From Citrobacter sp. Marseille-Q6884 (lineage in GTDB: Bacteria > Pseudomonadota > Gammaproteobacteria > Enterobacterales > Enterobacteriaceae), in contig NZ_CAMDRE010000001.1 in NCBI RefSeq assembly GCF_945906775.1, forward strand, positions 2,976,001-3,040,000: 64,000 nt of DNA, written 5' to 3'. Both the position numbers and the translations under genes were made by a program. Each line of letters begins with the position of its first letter. Positions within the stretch are counted from its first letter, which is position 1. Below, in pieces: positions 15,912 to 25,293 of the stretch. The notes beneath the pieces were generated by a model, which saw only the letters and a program-made list of their open reading frames with translations, was not told where the DNA came from and searched no databases.

Positions 15912-17323
15912 CAGGTGCTCCTTTTGCGCCGTGAGATCACTGCGTTGGTTTGCGTGTCATTGGGCACGCGGGCAAAAATAATGGCTGGTAGTGCAATAAT
16001 GAGTGCGATACAAAGCCAGGTATACATAAAGACGGTATGGGTGGCGTCGCTGCCGACGGCGATATGTTGTTGACCAAACATCCCCAGGAGCAGCCCGGCG
16101 ATGGTGACCCCGATACTCATCGATAACTGCATGATCATAGAGAGCAGGCTGTTACCGCTGCTGGCGAGGTCGTCAGGCAGATCTTTTAACGTCAACGTGT
16201 TCATGGACGAGAAACGGGTTGAATTGACCATCCCTTGTAAAAACAATACGAAGGGGAGAACGTAATACCAGCCGAGCAGGGCGGTCGTCATCAACAGCAG
16301 GCTGACCAGCGACAAGCCGAGCGTCGTGGCAACCAGAACGCGGCGATAGCCAAACCGATTAACGACCTGAACCACGATGCGTTTCATTCCCATACTGCCG
16401 AGCACCATTGGGATCATCATCAGCCCGGCATGAAACGGCGAAAAGCCCAGTCCAATCTGCAAAAATACCGGCGTCATAAACGGCAACATCCCGCTACCAA
16501 TACGCCCGGCAAAGCTGCCAAACAGGCCTAACGAGAAGGTGGGGGTGCGAAACAGATTGAGACTAAACAGGGCGCGAGGGTTATGTCGGGCGTGTTTCAA
16601 ATACAGCAGGATCGCCAGAACGCCGCAGATCACCAGCGCAGCCAGCGTTATGTCGGAGAGCCCGGTGCCTTTGCTGCCGTCCAGCGCCAGCGTCAGTACC
16701 GCCATGCCCACCGCCAGCATCATAAATCCTGAAAGATCGAACCGCCGGGTCTGCATGGTGTAGTTGGGCATAAGCAGGAGCGTTGCTATCGCTCCGACGA
16801 TACCGACCGGAATGTTGATCAGGAAAATCCAGTGCCAGGAGACATATTCCACCAGAATCCCACCTAACGCAGGGCCGAGCAAAGGGCCAATTTGGCCCGG
16901 CAGGGTGACAAAAGTCATTGCCGCCATATATTGCTCGCGCGGGACGATCTTCATCACCGTTAACCTGCCGACCGGCACCATCATTGCGCCACCGATGCCC
17001 TGTAAGACGCGGGACATGACCAGCTCGTTGAGCGTACTGGACCCGGCGCAAAACAGCGATCCCAGCGTAAACAGGATAATGGCGGTGAAGAAAATATTCC
17101 GCACGCCGATTTTATCCGCCAGCCAGCCGCTGGCAGGCAGCATCACGGCGACGGTTAATACGTATGACACAATGACCATGTGCATATGCAGCGGGCTTTC
17201 CCCGAGGCTTTTGGCCATCGAGGGAAGCGCGGTGTTGACGATGGTGGTATCCAGCGATTGCATGAAAAAGCCAAATGCCACAATCCAAAGTTGCCAGCGG
17301 GTGCTGTCAGGAAGTTCTGTCAT
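15911..17323 (-). CDS. mdtD: MdtD, MFS family permease of the mdt-bae operon
   Basis: 470 residues with about 14 hydrophobic segments. It has the DHA2-type major-facilitator pattern: a loop 2-3 motif (GWLADKIGVRN), motif C-like GQIGPLLGPALGG, and an early WIVAFGFFMQSLDTTIVNTALP. It is encoded with MdtABC, but in E. coli it is not needed for MdtABC-mediated resistance and its substrate is uncertain (a role in citrate/iron efflux has been proposed). It overlaps mdtC by 4 bases. Confidence 0.94.
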   Translation of the reverse strand: MTELPDSTRWQLWIVAFGFFMQSLDTTIVNTALPSMAKSLGESPLHMHMVIVSYVLTVAVMLPASGWLADKIGVRNIFFTAIILFTLGSLFCAGSSTLNELVMSRVLQGIGGAMMVPVGRLTVMKIVPREQYMAAMTFVTLPGQIGPLLGPALGGILVEYVSWHWIFLINIPVGIVGAIATLLLMPNYTMQTRRFDLSGFMMLAVGMAVLTLALDGSKGTGLSDITLAALVICGVLAILLYLKHARHNPRALFSLNLFRTPTFSLGLFGSFAGRIGSGMLPFMTPVFLQIGLGFSPFHAGLMMIPMVLGSMGMKRIVVQVVNRFGYRRVLVATTLGLSLVSLLLMTTALLGWYYVLPFVLFLQGMVNSTRFSSMNTLTLKDLPDDLASSGNSLLSMIMQLSMSIGVTIAGLLLGMFGQQHIAVGSDATHTVFMYTWLCIALIIALPAIIFARVPNDTQTNAVISRRKRST

Positions 17324-20300
17324 AAATCTGCTACCGGGTTGCTGTTTTTACGCGAAAAACGTAGACGCAGACGGTCGAAAAAGAGATACACCACCGGCGT
17401 GGTATAGAGCGTCAGAAGCTGGCTGACCACCAGTCCCCCGACAATGGTTATCCCTAGAGGCTGGCGCAGTTCAGAGCCATCGCCTGCAGATAATACCAAC
17501 GGCAGCGCACCAAACAGTGCCGCCAGCGTAGTCATCATAATGGGACGAAAACGCAGCAGGCATGCCTGGAAAATGGCTTCTTCCGGCTTCAACTTGCCGT
17601 TTCGCTGCGCTTCCAGCGCAAAATCAACCATCATGATGGCGTTTTTCTTCACAATGCCAATTAATAGCATGATACCTATCAGCGCGATTAGGCTGAACGG
17701 GGCATTGAACAACTCCAGCGCCAGCAACGCGCCGACGCCCGCAGAGGGAAGCGTCGAGAGAATGGTCAGCGGGTGAACATAGCTCTCATACAGCATACCC
17801 AGTACGATATAGACCGTCGCGATGGCCGCGATAATCAGGATCACCTGCGAGTTCATCGTATCCTGAAAAACCTGCGCGGTACCGGCAAAACTGCCACGCA
17901 CCGTTGAGGGGACGCCAAGCTGCGTCATGGTCCTGTTAATGGCCTCTGTTGCTTCGGAAAGCGAGGCGCCGGTTGGCAGGTTAAACGAAACGGTTGAGGC
18001 CGCTGACAGACCCTGATGATTCACCGACAGCGGGGCGTTAGCCGGTTGCCATTTGGCGAAATAGGATAACGGTATCGCCTTACCCTCATTATTGATGACG
18101 AACATTTTGTCCAGCGCGCTGATGTCCTGGGTGTAGCGTGGATCCACTTCCATCACCACTTTGTATTGGTTCATCGGCTGGTAAATGGTGGAGATTTGCC
18201 GTTGACCAAACGCGTTATTCAGCAGGCTGTTGGCGGCCTCAACGTCAATCCCGAGCCGTGACATGGTGTCACGATCGTAGGTCAGGGCCATCTCAGCGCC
18301 GTTATCCTGCTGATCAGAGTTGACGTCGGCCAGTTGGGGCAGGGTGGCTAACGCTTTGCGAATTTTCGGCTCCCATTCGCGCAGCGCCGCCAGGTCATCT
18401 GACAACAGCGTGTACTGGTAGCTGGCGTTGGCTTGCCGCCCACCGACGCGAATGTCCTGCACCGCCATCAGAAACAGATTTGCACCGGGCTCTTTCGCTA
18501 ATTTTACCCGCAGGCGATCAATCACCTGCTGAGCCGTTTCATGACGCTCGCCACGCGGCTTCAACGTAATGAACATCATGCCGCTGTTGACGCGAGAACC
18601 GCCGGTAAAACCGGTGACGTTGTCCACCGCGGGATCGTCACGGATAATCTTCATAAAGTCCTGAAGTTTACCGCGCATGGCCTGAAACGAAATGCTCTGG
18701 TCCGCCTGGATCCCGCCCATCAATACCCCTGTATCCTGTTCCGGGAAAAAGGTTTTCGGGATGGAGATGTACAGCCAGATGTTCAGCGCAATGGTGCCGA
18801 GTAAAACAACACCGACCAGACGCGTGTGACGTAATACCCATTTCAGCGAAGTGCCGTAACTCTGTTGCAACGCAACCAGCACACGACCAAAACCCCGTTT
18901 GCGAGACTGTTCGCGCGGTGCGCTGGATTTGAGCATCCAGCCGCACATCATCGGCGTTAACGTCAGCGAGACAAGCAGAGAGATGCCAATTGCAACCGAC
19001 AAGGTGACGGCAAACTCACGTAATAATCGTCCCGGCAGTCCCCCCATTAATAACAGGGGCAGGAATACCGCCACCAGTGACAGACTCATGGAAAGCACCG
19101 TAAAACCGACTTCACGTGTCCCCTGTAACGCTGCCTGTAGGGGCTTCATGCCCGCTTCCAGGTGACGGGCAATATTTTCCAGTACCACGATGGCATCATC
19201 GACCACAAAGCCCGTGGCAATGGTCAGCGCCATCAATGACAGGTTGTTCAGGCTGAATCCGCAAAGATACATCGCAGCAAACGTGCCGATCAGCGAGACA
19301 GGAACCGCCACGGCAGGAATGAGCGTCGCGCGTCCGGAACGCAGAAAAACAAAAACCACCAGAATTACCAGCGCAACCGAAATAACCAGAGTCTGTTCGA
19401 CTTCTTCCAGGGAAGCGCGAATGGTTGGCGAGCGATCCTGGGCAATTTGTAAATCGATGGCCGCCGGGATCAGGGTTTGCAACTCCGGCAGTTTGGCCCG
19501 AATGCTGTCTACCGTCTGGATAATATTGGCTTCCGGCAGTTTGCGGATGATCAGCAAAATAGCTGGTTTGGCGTTGGTCATCCCGGCATTACGCACGTCC
19601 TGCACGGAATCGCTGACCGAGGCAACGTCACCCAGACGAACGGCTGCGCCGTTGTTGTAATGGATGATCAGCGGTTGATATTCTGCCGCCGTTTTTAGCT
19701 CGTCGTTGGTTTGTATCTGCCAACGATGAATTTCACTCTCAATCGCGCCCTGAGGTTTGCGCACATTCGCGTTGCTGATCGCGTTGCGCACGTCGTCAAG
19801 CGAGACGCCCTGGTTAAATAACGCCTGTGGATTTAGCCCTACGCGCACGGCGGGCAGGGAGCTGCCGCCGACATCAACATCACCGACGCCGTCGATCTGC
19901 GCGATGGTTTGCGCCAGCTGTGTGGAGGCGAAATCGTACAGTTCGCCCTGCGAGTAAGTCTCCGAAGTCAACGTCAAAATCATGATTGGCGCATCGGAGG
20001 GGTTGGCTTTTCGGTATGTCGGGCGGCTGGGCATTCCGCTCGGTAACAGGCTTTGTGCGGCATTAATCGCGGCCTGGACATCACGTGCCGCGCCGTTGAT
20101 GTCACGGTCGAAAGCAAATTCCAGAATAATGCGCGTGCTGCCAAGCGAACTGCTTGAGGTCATTTCGTTTACGCCAGCGATACGTCCCAGTGAGCGCTCC
20201 AGCGGCGTCGCTACCGACGAAGCCATCGTTTCCGGGGAGGCGCCCGGCAACGAGGCGCTGACCATAATCACCGGGAAATCCACCTGCGGCAACGGGGCGA

Positions 20301-20400
20301 CCGGCAACAGACGAAAACCCAGAATGCCGCACAGAGTGATAGCGACCGAAATCAAAATAGTCGCTACCGGGCGATGAATGAAAAGGGCGAAAAATTTCAT
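17320..20400 (-). CDS. mdtC: MdtC, RND efflux subunit
   Basis: 1026 residues of the RND superfamily. Twelve membrane segments are arranged around two large periplasmic loops, with the family motif near the start (FIHRPVATILISVAITLCGI), GFVVDDAIVVLENI in TM4 and GIVKKNAIMMVDFAL in TM10. With MdtB it forms a heterotrimer (two MdtB, one MdtC in E. coli) that pumps bile salts and novobiocin through MdtA and TolC. It directly abuts mdtB (stop and start touch). Confidence 0.96.
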   Translation of the reverse strand: MKFFALFIHRPVATILISVAITLCGILGFRLLPVAPLPQVDFPVIMVSASLPGASPETMASSVATPLERSLGRIAGVNEMTSSSSLGSTRIILEFAFDRDINGAARDVQAAINAAQSLLPSGMPSRPTYRKANPSDAPIMILTLTSETYSQGELYDFASTQLAQTIAQIDGVGDVDVGGSSLPAVRVGLNPQALFNQGVSLDDVRNAISNANVRKPQGAIESEIHRWQIQTNDELKTAAEYQPLIIHYNNGAAVRLGDVASVSDSVQDVRNAGMTNAKPAILLIIRKLPEANIIQTVDSIRAKLPELQTLIPAAIDLQIAQDRSPTIRASLEEVEQTLVISVALVILVVFVFLRSGRATLIPAVAVPVSLIGTFAAMYLCGFSLNNLSLMALTIATGFVVDDAIVVLENIARHLEAGMKPLQAALQGTREVGFTVLSMSLSLVAVFLPLLLMGGLPGRLLREFAVTLSVAIGISLLVSLTLTPMMCGWMLKSSAPREQSRKRGFGRVLVALQQSYGTSLKWVLRHTRLVGVVLLGTIALNIWLYISIPKTFFPEQDTGVLMGGIQADQSISFQAMRGKLQDFMKIIRDDPAVDNVTGFTGGSRVNSGMMFITLKPRGERHETAQQVIDRLRVKLAKEPGANLFLMAVQDIRVGGRQANASYQYTLLSDDLAALREWEPKIRKALATLPQLADVNSDQQDNGAEMALTYDRDTMSRLGIDVEAANSLLNNAFGQRQISTIYQPMNQYKVVMEVDPRYTQDISALDKMFVINNEGKAIPLSYFAKWQPANAPLSVNHQGLSAASTVSFNLPTGASLSEATEAINRTMTQLGVPSTVRGSFAGTAQVFQDTMNSQVILIIAAIATVYIVLGMLYESYVHPLTILSTLPSAGVGALLALELFNAPFSLIALIGIMLLIGIVKKNAIMMVDFALEAQRNGKLKPEEAIFQACLLRFRPIMMTTLAALFGALPLVLSAGDGSELRQPLGITIVGGLVVSQLLTLYTTPVVYLFFDRLRLRFSRKNSNPVADL

Positions 20401-23400
20401 TTACGCTTCCTCTTCCTGACGCGGGAAGCGGCTTTTCACGTACAGCGATAAACGGTCAAACAACAGATAAATCACAGGTGTGGTAAACAGGGTTAAGACC
20501 TGACTGACCAGTAAACCGCCCACCATGCCAATACCTAATGGACGGCGTAATTCTGCCCCTACACCGGTACTTAACATCAGCGGTAAAGCGCCGAGCAGCG
20601 CCGCCAGCGTGGTCATCAGGATGGGACGAAAACGTAGCAAGCAGGCCTGAAAAATCGCATCCCGTGGCGTCATACCTTGCTCACGCTCAGCGGCAAGGGC
20701 AAAGTCGATCATCATGATGGCGTTTTTCTTCACGATGCCGATCAGCAAAATGATGCCGATAATGGCGATGACGTCCAGTTCGCTACCGGCAATCATCAGC
20801 GCCAGCAACGCGCCGACACCTGCTGTTGGCAGCGTGGAGAGAATGGTAATCGGGTGAATAAAACTCTCATACAGGACGCCAAGCACGATATACATTGCGA
20901 CGACCGCCGCCACAATCAGCCAGATGGTATTGCCCAGCGCGGCCTGGAAAGCCAGCGTGCTGCCCTGGAACTGGGTGGTGATATTGGCTGGCAGATTCAA
21001 TGTTTTTTCAGCATCTAGTATCGCCTGTACCGCATCGCCCAGCGACTGATCGTCCGGTACGTTAAACGAGATGGTGGTAACCGGGAACTGATCGAGATGG
21101 TTAATCGACAGGGGCGAGAAACGTTGCTCAATGCTGGCGATAGCGCTTAGCGGCACGACGCCACCGTCACTGCTGGTCAGTCGAATTGTGTCCATCGCGG
21201 CAAGGCCGGGCGTATTGTCGGTGTCATGTTCTAACACCACACGATACTGGTTTGCCTGGGTGTAGATTGTTGAAATCAACCGCTGCCCGAAGGCGTTATA
21301 CAGCGCGTTATCGACATCCGCCATGCTGATGCCTAAACGGCTGGCGCTGTCGCGGTTGACGTTCACATACGCCACCAGCCCTTGATCCTGCCAGTCGCTG
21401 CTGACATCAGAAAGCTGGGGCAACTGCCGCAGTTTTTCCAGCAGTTGTGGAACCCAGGTGCTGAGGGCATCAAGTGAAGTGGCTTGCAACGTAAACTGGT
21501 ACTGTGTCCGGCTGACCTGCGTGTCGATGGTGAGATCCTGCGTGGGCTGGAGATAGAGGTCAACACCAGGAACTCTGTCCGCGGCGTCCTGCAGACGCGC
21601 GATCACTTTCTGTACCCGATCCGCGCGTTCATCCAGCGGTTTAAGGTTGATTTGCAGACGTGCGCTGTTTAATGCCGGGTTAGTGCCGTCAACACCGACA
21701 AACGCCGTCAGACTCTCAACGGCCGGGTCTTTGAGGATGACGTCAGATATCTGGCGCTGACGCTGGGCCATACTGGCAAATGAGCTGGACTGTGGCGCCT
21801 GCAGTGTGCCCTGAATAATGCCGTTATCCTGCACCGGGAAGAACCCTTTCGGGATAAAGACCCACAGCATCACGCTCAGGACTAGCGTGCCGAGTGCGAC
21901 GCTAAGCGTCAGCCACGGATGGTTAAGCACTTTTGCCAGCCAGTGGCCGTACCCGGCGATAACCCGTTCAAACAACCTTTCCGACGCGCGGGAGAAACGG
22001 TTTTGTTTACGCAGCGATGCCTGATTGAGCATACGGGCACACATCATTGGCGTCAGCGTTAGCGATACGACAGCTGAAATCAGAATGGCTACCGCCAGCG
22101 TCACAGCGAACTCACGGAATAAACGCCCGACGATATCCCCCATAAACAGCAACGGGATCAACACCGCGATCAGCGAAAAGGTCAGTGAAATAATGGTAAA
22201 GCCGATTTCCCCAGCCCCTTTCAGGGCGGCGGTCAGCGGTTTTTCCCCTTTTTCGATATAGCGGGAAATATTCTCAATCACCACAATGGCATCATCGACG
22301 ACAAAGCCTGTCGCGATGGTCAGCGCCATCAGCGTCAGGTTATTGATAGAAAAATCGAGGAACACCATCACCGCAAAGGTACCAATCAGCGATAACGGGA
22401 CGGCCACCGCGGGAATAATCGTCGCGGGAATATTGCGCAGAAACAGGTAGATGATCATGACGACCAGCGCAATGGCCAGCATCAGTTCAAACTGGGTATC
22501 AGAAACCGAAGCGCGAATGTTGGTCGTACGATCCGAAAGCACCGTGACGTTGACCGATTTCGGCAGGCTTTCCGTCAGCTGCGGCAGCATCTGGCGAATA
22601 CTGTCTGCAGTGGAGATGATGTTCGCGCCAGGCTGGCGCTGAACGTTCATCACGATGGCTTGTTGCTTATTGGCCCATGCGCCCAACCAGCTGTTTTCCG
22701 CGCCTTGCTCGACGGTGGCGACATCGCCCAGACGCACAGGCGCGCCGTTTTTATAGGCAATAATTAACTGCCGATACTCGTCGGCGGATTGCATCTGATC
22801 GTTGGCTGATAGCGTCACGGCGCGCGTGGGACCATCGAGGCTGCCTTTCGCGGAATTGACGTTGGCACCGGTGATGGCGGTACGGATGGTTTCGCTGGTC
22901 AAACCGAGCGCGGCAATCGCCTGGGCATTCAGTTTAACGCGGACAGCCGGACGTTGGCCGCCTGAGAGCGTCACCAGACCAACGCCGGACACCTGAGAGA
23001 TTTTCTGCGCGACGCGCGTTTCCACCATATCCTCTACCTGTGTCATGGGCATGGCCGTCGAAGTGACCGCCAGCGTCATGATCGGAGGATCCGCTGGATT
23101 GACTTTGCTGTAGACCGGCGGATTAGGCAGATCGCCGGGCAATAAATTGGTGGCAGCGTTAATCGCGGCCTGAACTTCCTGTTCTGCTACGTCCAGTGGT
23201 AAGGTCAACTGGAACTGCAATGTCACGACTGAGGCGCCGCCGGAACTCTGTGACGACATCTGTTTTAAACCGGACATCTGCCCGAACTGACGTTCCAGCG
23301 GCGCCGTGACGGCGGAGGTCATCACATCCGGGCTGGCGCCTGGGTAGAGCGTCACCACCTGAATAGTGGGGTAATCCACTTCCGGCAAGGCGGCGATGGG

Positions 23401-23523
23401 CAGAAAGCGATAGCCAATAATCCCGGCGAGTAAAATCGCCACCATCAACAGGGTGGTCGCGACGGGGCGCAAAATAAACAGACGTGATGGACCGCCTGTG
23501 TTGCCTGGAGGTAACACCTGCAT
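20401..23523 (-). CDS. mdtB: MdtB, RND efflux subunit
   Basis: 1040 residues, paralogous to MdtC. It has the N-terminal segment FILRPVATTLLMVAILLAGI, the TM4 proton-relay region GFVVDDAIVVIENISR with its two aspartates, and GIVKKNAIMMIDFAL. Start and stop are coupled to mdtA (1-base overlap) and mdtC. Drug transport is attributed mainly to MdtC and proton conduction to MdtB in the E. coli pump. Confidence 0.96.
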   Translation of the reverse strand: MQVLPPGNTGGPSRLFILRPVATTLLMVAILLAGIIGYRFLPIAALPEVDYPTIQVVTLYPGASPDVMTSAVTAPLERQFGQMSGLKQMSSQSSGGASVVTLQFQLTLPLDVAEQEVQAAINAATNLLPGDLPNPPVYSKVNPADPPIMTLAVTSTAMPMTQVEDMVETRVAQKISQVSGVGLVTLSGGQRPAVRVKLNAQAIAALGLTSETIRTAITGANVNSAKGSLDGPTRAVTLSANDQMQSADEYRQLIIAYKNGAPVRLGDVATVEQGAENSWLGAWANKQQAIVMNVQRQPGANIISTADSIRQMLPQLTESLPKSVNVTVLSDRTTNIRASVSDTQFELMLAIALVVMIIYLFLRNIPATIIPAVAVPLSLIGTFAVMVFLDFSINNLTLMALTIATGFVVDDAIVVIENISRYIEKGEKPLTAALKGAGEIGFTIISLTFSLIAVLIPLLFMGDIVGRLFREFAVTLAVAILISAVVSLTLTPMMCARMLNQASLRKQNRFSRASERLFERVIAGYGHWLAKVLNHPWLTLSVALGTLVLSVMLWVFIPKGFFPVQDNGIIQGTLQAPQSSSFASMAQRQRQISDVILKDPAVESLTAFVGVDGTNPALNSARLQINLKPLDERADRVQKVIARLQDAADRVPGVDLYLQPTQDLTIDTQVSRTQYQFTLQATSLDALSTWVPQLLEKLRQLPQLSDVSSDWQDQGLVAYVNVNRDSASRLGISMADVDNALYNAFGQRLISTIYTQANQYRVVLEHDTDNTPGLAAMDTIRLTSSDGGVVPLSAIASIEQRFSPLSINHLDQFPVTTISFNVPDDQSLGDAVQAILDAEKTLNLPANITTQFQGSTLAFQAALGNTIWLIVAAVVAMYIVLGVLYESFIHPITILSTLPTAGVGALLALMIAGSELDVIAIIGIILLIGIVKKNAIMMIDFALAAEREQGMTPRDAIFQACLLRFRPILMTTLAALLGALPLMLSTGVGAELRRPLGIGMVGGLLVSQVLTLFTTPVIYLLFDRLSLYVKSRFPRQEEEA

Positions 23524-24770
23524 CAGGAGCGCGCTCCTTTATTGCCGTATTCACGCGATGTGGCTTTATTGTCCGTAGAAGCGGCAGTATGTGCCTCTAC
23601 CACTTCAACTTTTGCACCTTCCGTCAGCCGGTCAATACCGTCAGTCACAACGCGATCGCCCACAGACAACCCGGCGGTAATCACCACTTTTTGACTATCC
23701 TGAATACCCGGTTTGACCAGATGCTTGCTGACTTTGTTTTCGGCGTTAAGCACCCAGACAAAGTGGCCTTCGTTGCCCATCTGTAATGCAGCTGCCGGGA
23801 TCACCACAGCATTTTGCTCGGTATCGACCAGCATGCGGGCGTTAACAAACTGATTGGGGAATAATGCATCGTCCTGATTGTTGAAACGCGCTTTAACCTT
23901 GATGGTGCCGGTGGTGGCATCAATCTGATTATCGAGACTTAACAGAATCCCTTCGCTCAGTTTCTGCGAATTGGTGCGATCCCAGGCTTCGACTTTCAGC
24001 GGGTTTCCCGTTTTTTGCGCCCGCAGCACGGTGGCAATATCGCTTTCAGGCAAGGTGAATATCAGGTCGATGGGATGGGTTTGCGTAATGACGACAATCC
24101 CGGTGGTATCGCTGCTGGAAATTTGGTTACCGACATCGACCTGTTTCAGGCCTACGCGGCCATCTACAGGCGCGGTTACCCGGCTCCAGTCAAGCTGTAA
24201 TTGGGCGCTGGCAACGCTGGCTTCATCCGCTTTGATCGTCCCTTGCGTTTCATTGACCAGCGCTTGTTGTGCATCCAGTTCCTGACGGGAGACCAGATTC
24301 GTTTTGACCAGTTGTTGATAACGAGCGAGGTCACGACGGGCATTTTCCAGCGTCGCTTTATCCTTCGCTAACTGCCCCTGTGCCTGAGCCAACGCCACTT
24401 TGAACTGGCTGGGATCAATTTCTGCCAGCAGATCGCCGGCTTTGACCTGTTGTCCTTCCTGAAAGTGTAACGCGATGAGCTGACCGTCCACCCGGCTACG
24501 CACTGTTGCCGTGTTAGCCGCAGTAATCGTGCCCAATCCTGTCAGGTAGCGCGGAACGGCTTGCTCACTGGCGGTAGCCGCCTGGACTGGCGCCAGCGGA
24601 CCGGAGCGCATTCCCCGACGGCCTGAGCCCGGCGTGTGCTGCGCTTGTTTAGTGGCGCCAGGCGCACTTCCCTGGGACTCGCTGCGGCTTTGCCAGAACC
24701 AGGATGCGGCGATGGCTGCCACGACAATCACGATTGCTATCACCCAGCGGGATTTGTTACTGCCTTTCAT
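23523..24770 (-). CDS. mdtA: MdtA, periplasmic adaptor of MdtABC-TolC
   Basis: 415 residues from the ATG at 24770 (MKGSNKSRWV). One membrane anchor or signal segment (WVIAIVIVVAAIAASWFW) is followed by a low-complexity linker, then the lipoyl halves (VRSRVDGQLIALHFQEGQQVKAG), a short helical hairpin and beta-barrel domains. The open frame extends to 25061, but the extra 97 residues are unlike the family and would cross the promoter, so I reject them. It is the first gene of mdtABCD-baeSR, transcribed away from the prophage. Confidence 0.95.
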   Translation of the reverse strand: MKGSNKSRWVIAIVIVVAAIAASWFWQSRSESQGSAPGATKQAQHTPGSGRRGMRSGPLAPVQAATASEQAVPRYLTGLGTITAANTATVRSRVDGQLIALHFQEGQQVKAGDLLAEIDPSQFKVALAQAQGQLAKDKATLENARRDLARYQQLVKTNLVSRQELDAQQALVNETQGTIKADEASVASAQLQLDWSRVTAPVDGRVGLKQVDVGNQISSSDTTGIVVITQTHPIDLIFTLPESDIATVLRAQKTGNPLKVEAWDRTNSQKLSEGILLSLDNQIDATTGTIKVKARFNNQDDALFPNQFVNARMLVDTEQNAVVIPAAALQMGNEGHFVWVLNAENKVSKHLVKPGIQDSQKVVITAGLSVGDRVVTDGIDRLTEGAKVEVVEAHTAASTDNKATSREYGNKGARS

Positions 24771-24808
24771 TGTTATAAGTTTCTCATCCTGAAACGATTC
24801 GCGGAATG

Positions 24809-24841
24809 ATACTAGTTTAGCCAGCGAACACGGGAGAAAAA
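24809..24841 (-). promoter_or_regulatory. mdtA promoter with BaeR-box-like site
   Basis: On the - strand TTTTTCTCCCGTGTTCGC (24824-24841) resembles the published BaeR box (TTTTTCTCCATDATTGGC), most clearly in its first half. TAGTAT (24809-24814) would serve as -10. The arrangement fits positive autoregulation of the mdt-bae operon. Confidence 0.6.
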
Positions 24842-25007
24842 TGGAGGAATTATGAAACACTGTCGGGATTCGTCTGAATGCTGACGCGGCTTTGCGAGGA
24901 ATTACGCAACAATCAGCGCTGAAAATAACGAATGCGTAATAGTACGTTAGAGTGCTGGCACGGCAAAAAGGAGGAAAGCCAAAGATTTCAGCGGGACGCT
25001 GGAACGG

Positions 25008-25135
25008 GAAAGCCCCTCCCGAGGAAGGGGCCAAAATAAGGAAAGGGTTATGATGAAGCACGTCATCATACTGGTGATACTCTTAGTGATTAGCTTACCG
25101 GCTTACTAAGACACCAGGGGGAGGGGAAACCCTTC
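25008..25135 (-). ncRNA. sib: Sib antisense RNA antitoxin
   Basis: The - strand across the ibs toxin frame is like E. coli SibA/SibB: it begins AAGGGTTTCCCCTCCCCCTG, is antisense to the whole toxin frame and ends in a GCCCCT-tcctcggg-AGGGGC TTT terminator near 25008. Both ends are inferred by resemblance, not mapped. Sib RNAs pair with ibs mRNA to prevent toxin synthesis. In E. coli two copies lie next to mdtA; here I find one clear copy. Confidence 0.8.
25050..25109 (+). CDS. ibs: Ibs-family small hydrophobic toxin
   Basis: A 19-codon frame, MMKHVIILVILLVISLPAY, with GGAAAGG just upstream. It is almost identical to E. coli IbsA, differing mainly near the C-terminus. Ibs peptides insert into the inner membrane and depolarise it when overproduced. 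The gene lies entirely inside the Sib antisense RNA. Too short for ordinary gene finding; the call rests on the peptide sequence, the antisense RNA and the locus. Confidence 0.85.
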   Translation: MMKHVIILVILLVISLPAY

Positions 25136-25269
25136 TAAGCCTTCGGTTCTAATTGCTGTCTGTGATTCATTAAAAACAATGGCTTGCGGGTGGTTTGGTT
25201 GTTTGTTGGGCACAAATAATCACGCAAAGTCTCCCAAAATCTCTATTTTGTGCGCATTGGCACCCCGCA

Positions 25270-25279
25270 CAGCACCCCT
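25270..25279 (+). repeat. Candidate attL core
   Basis: CAGCACCCCT occurs here and again at 48826-48835, just outside the last prophage gene. Ten bases can recur by chance over this distance, and the site is only 15 bases before the integrase start, so this is a weak candidate. Confidence 0.3.
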
Positions 25280-25293
25280 GGAGATTTTTAAGA

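Noticed and set aside
24771..25061. N-terminal extension of MdtA by 97 residues
   Set aside because: The extension crosses the promoter and BaeR-like site and is unlike the family; the normal 415-residue protein starts at 24770.
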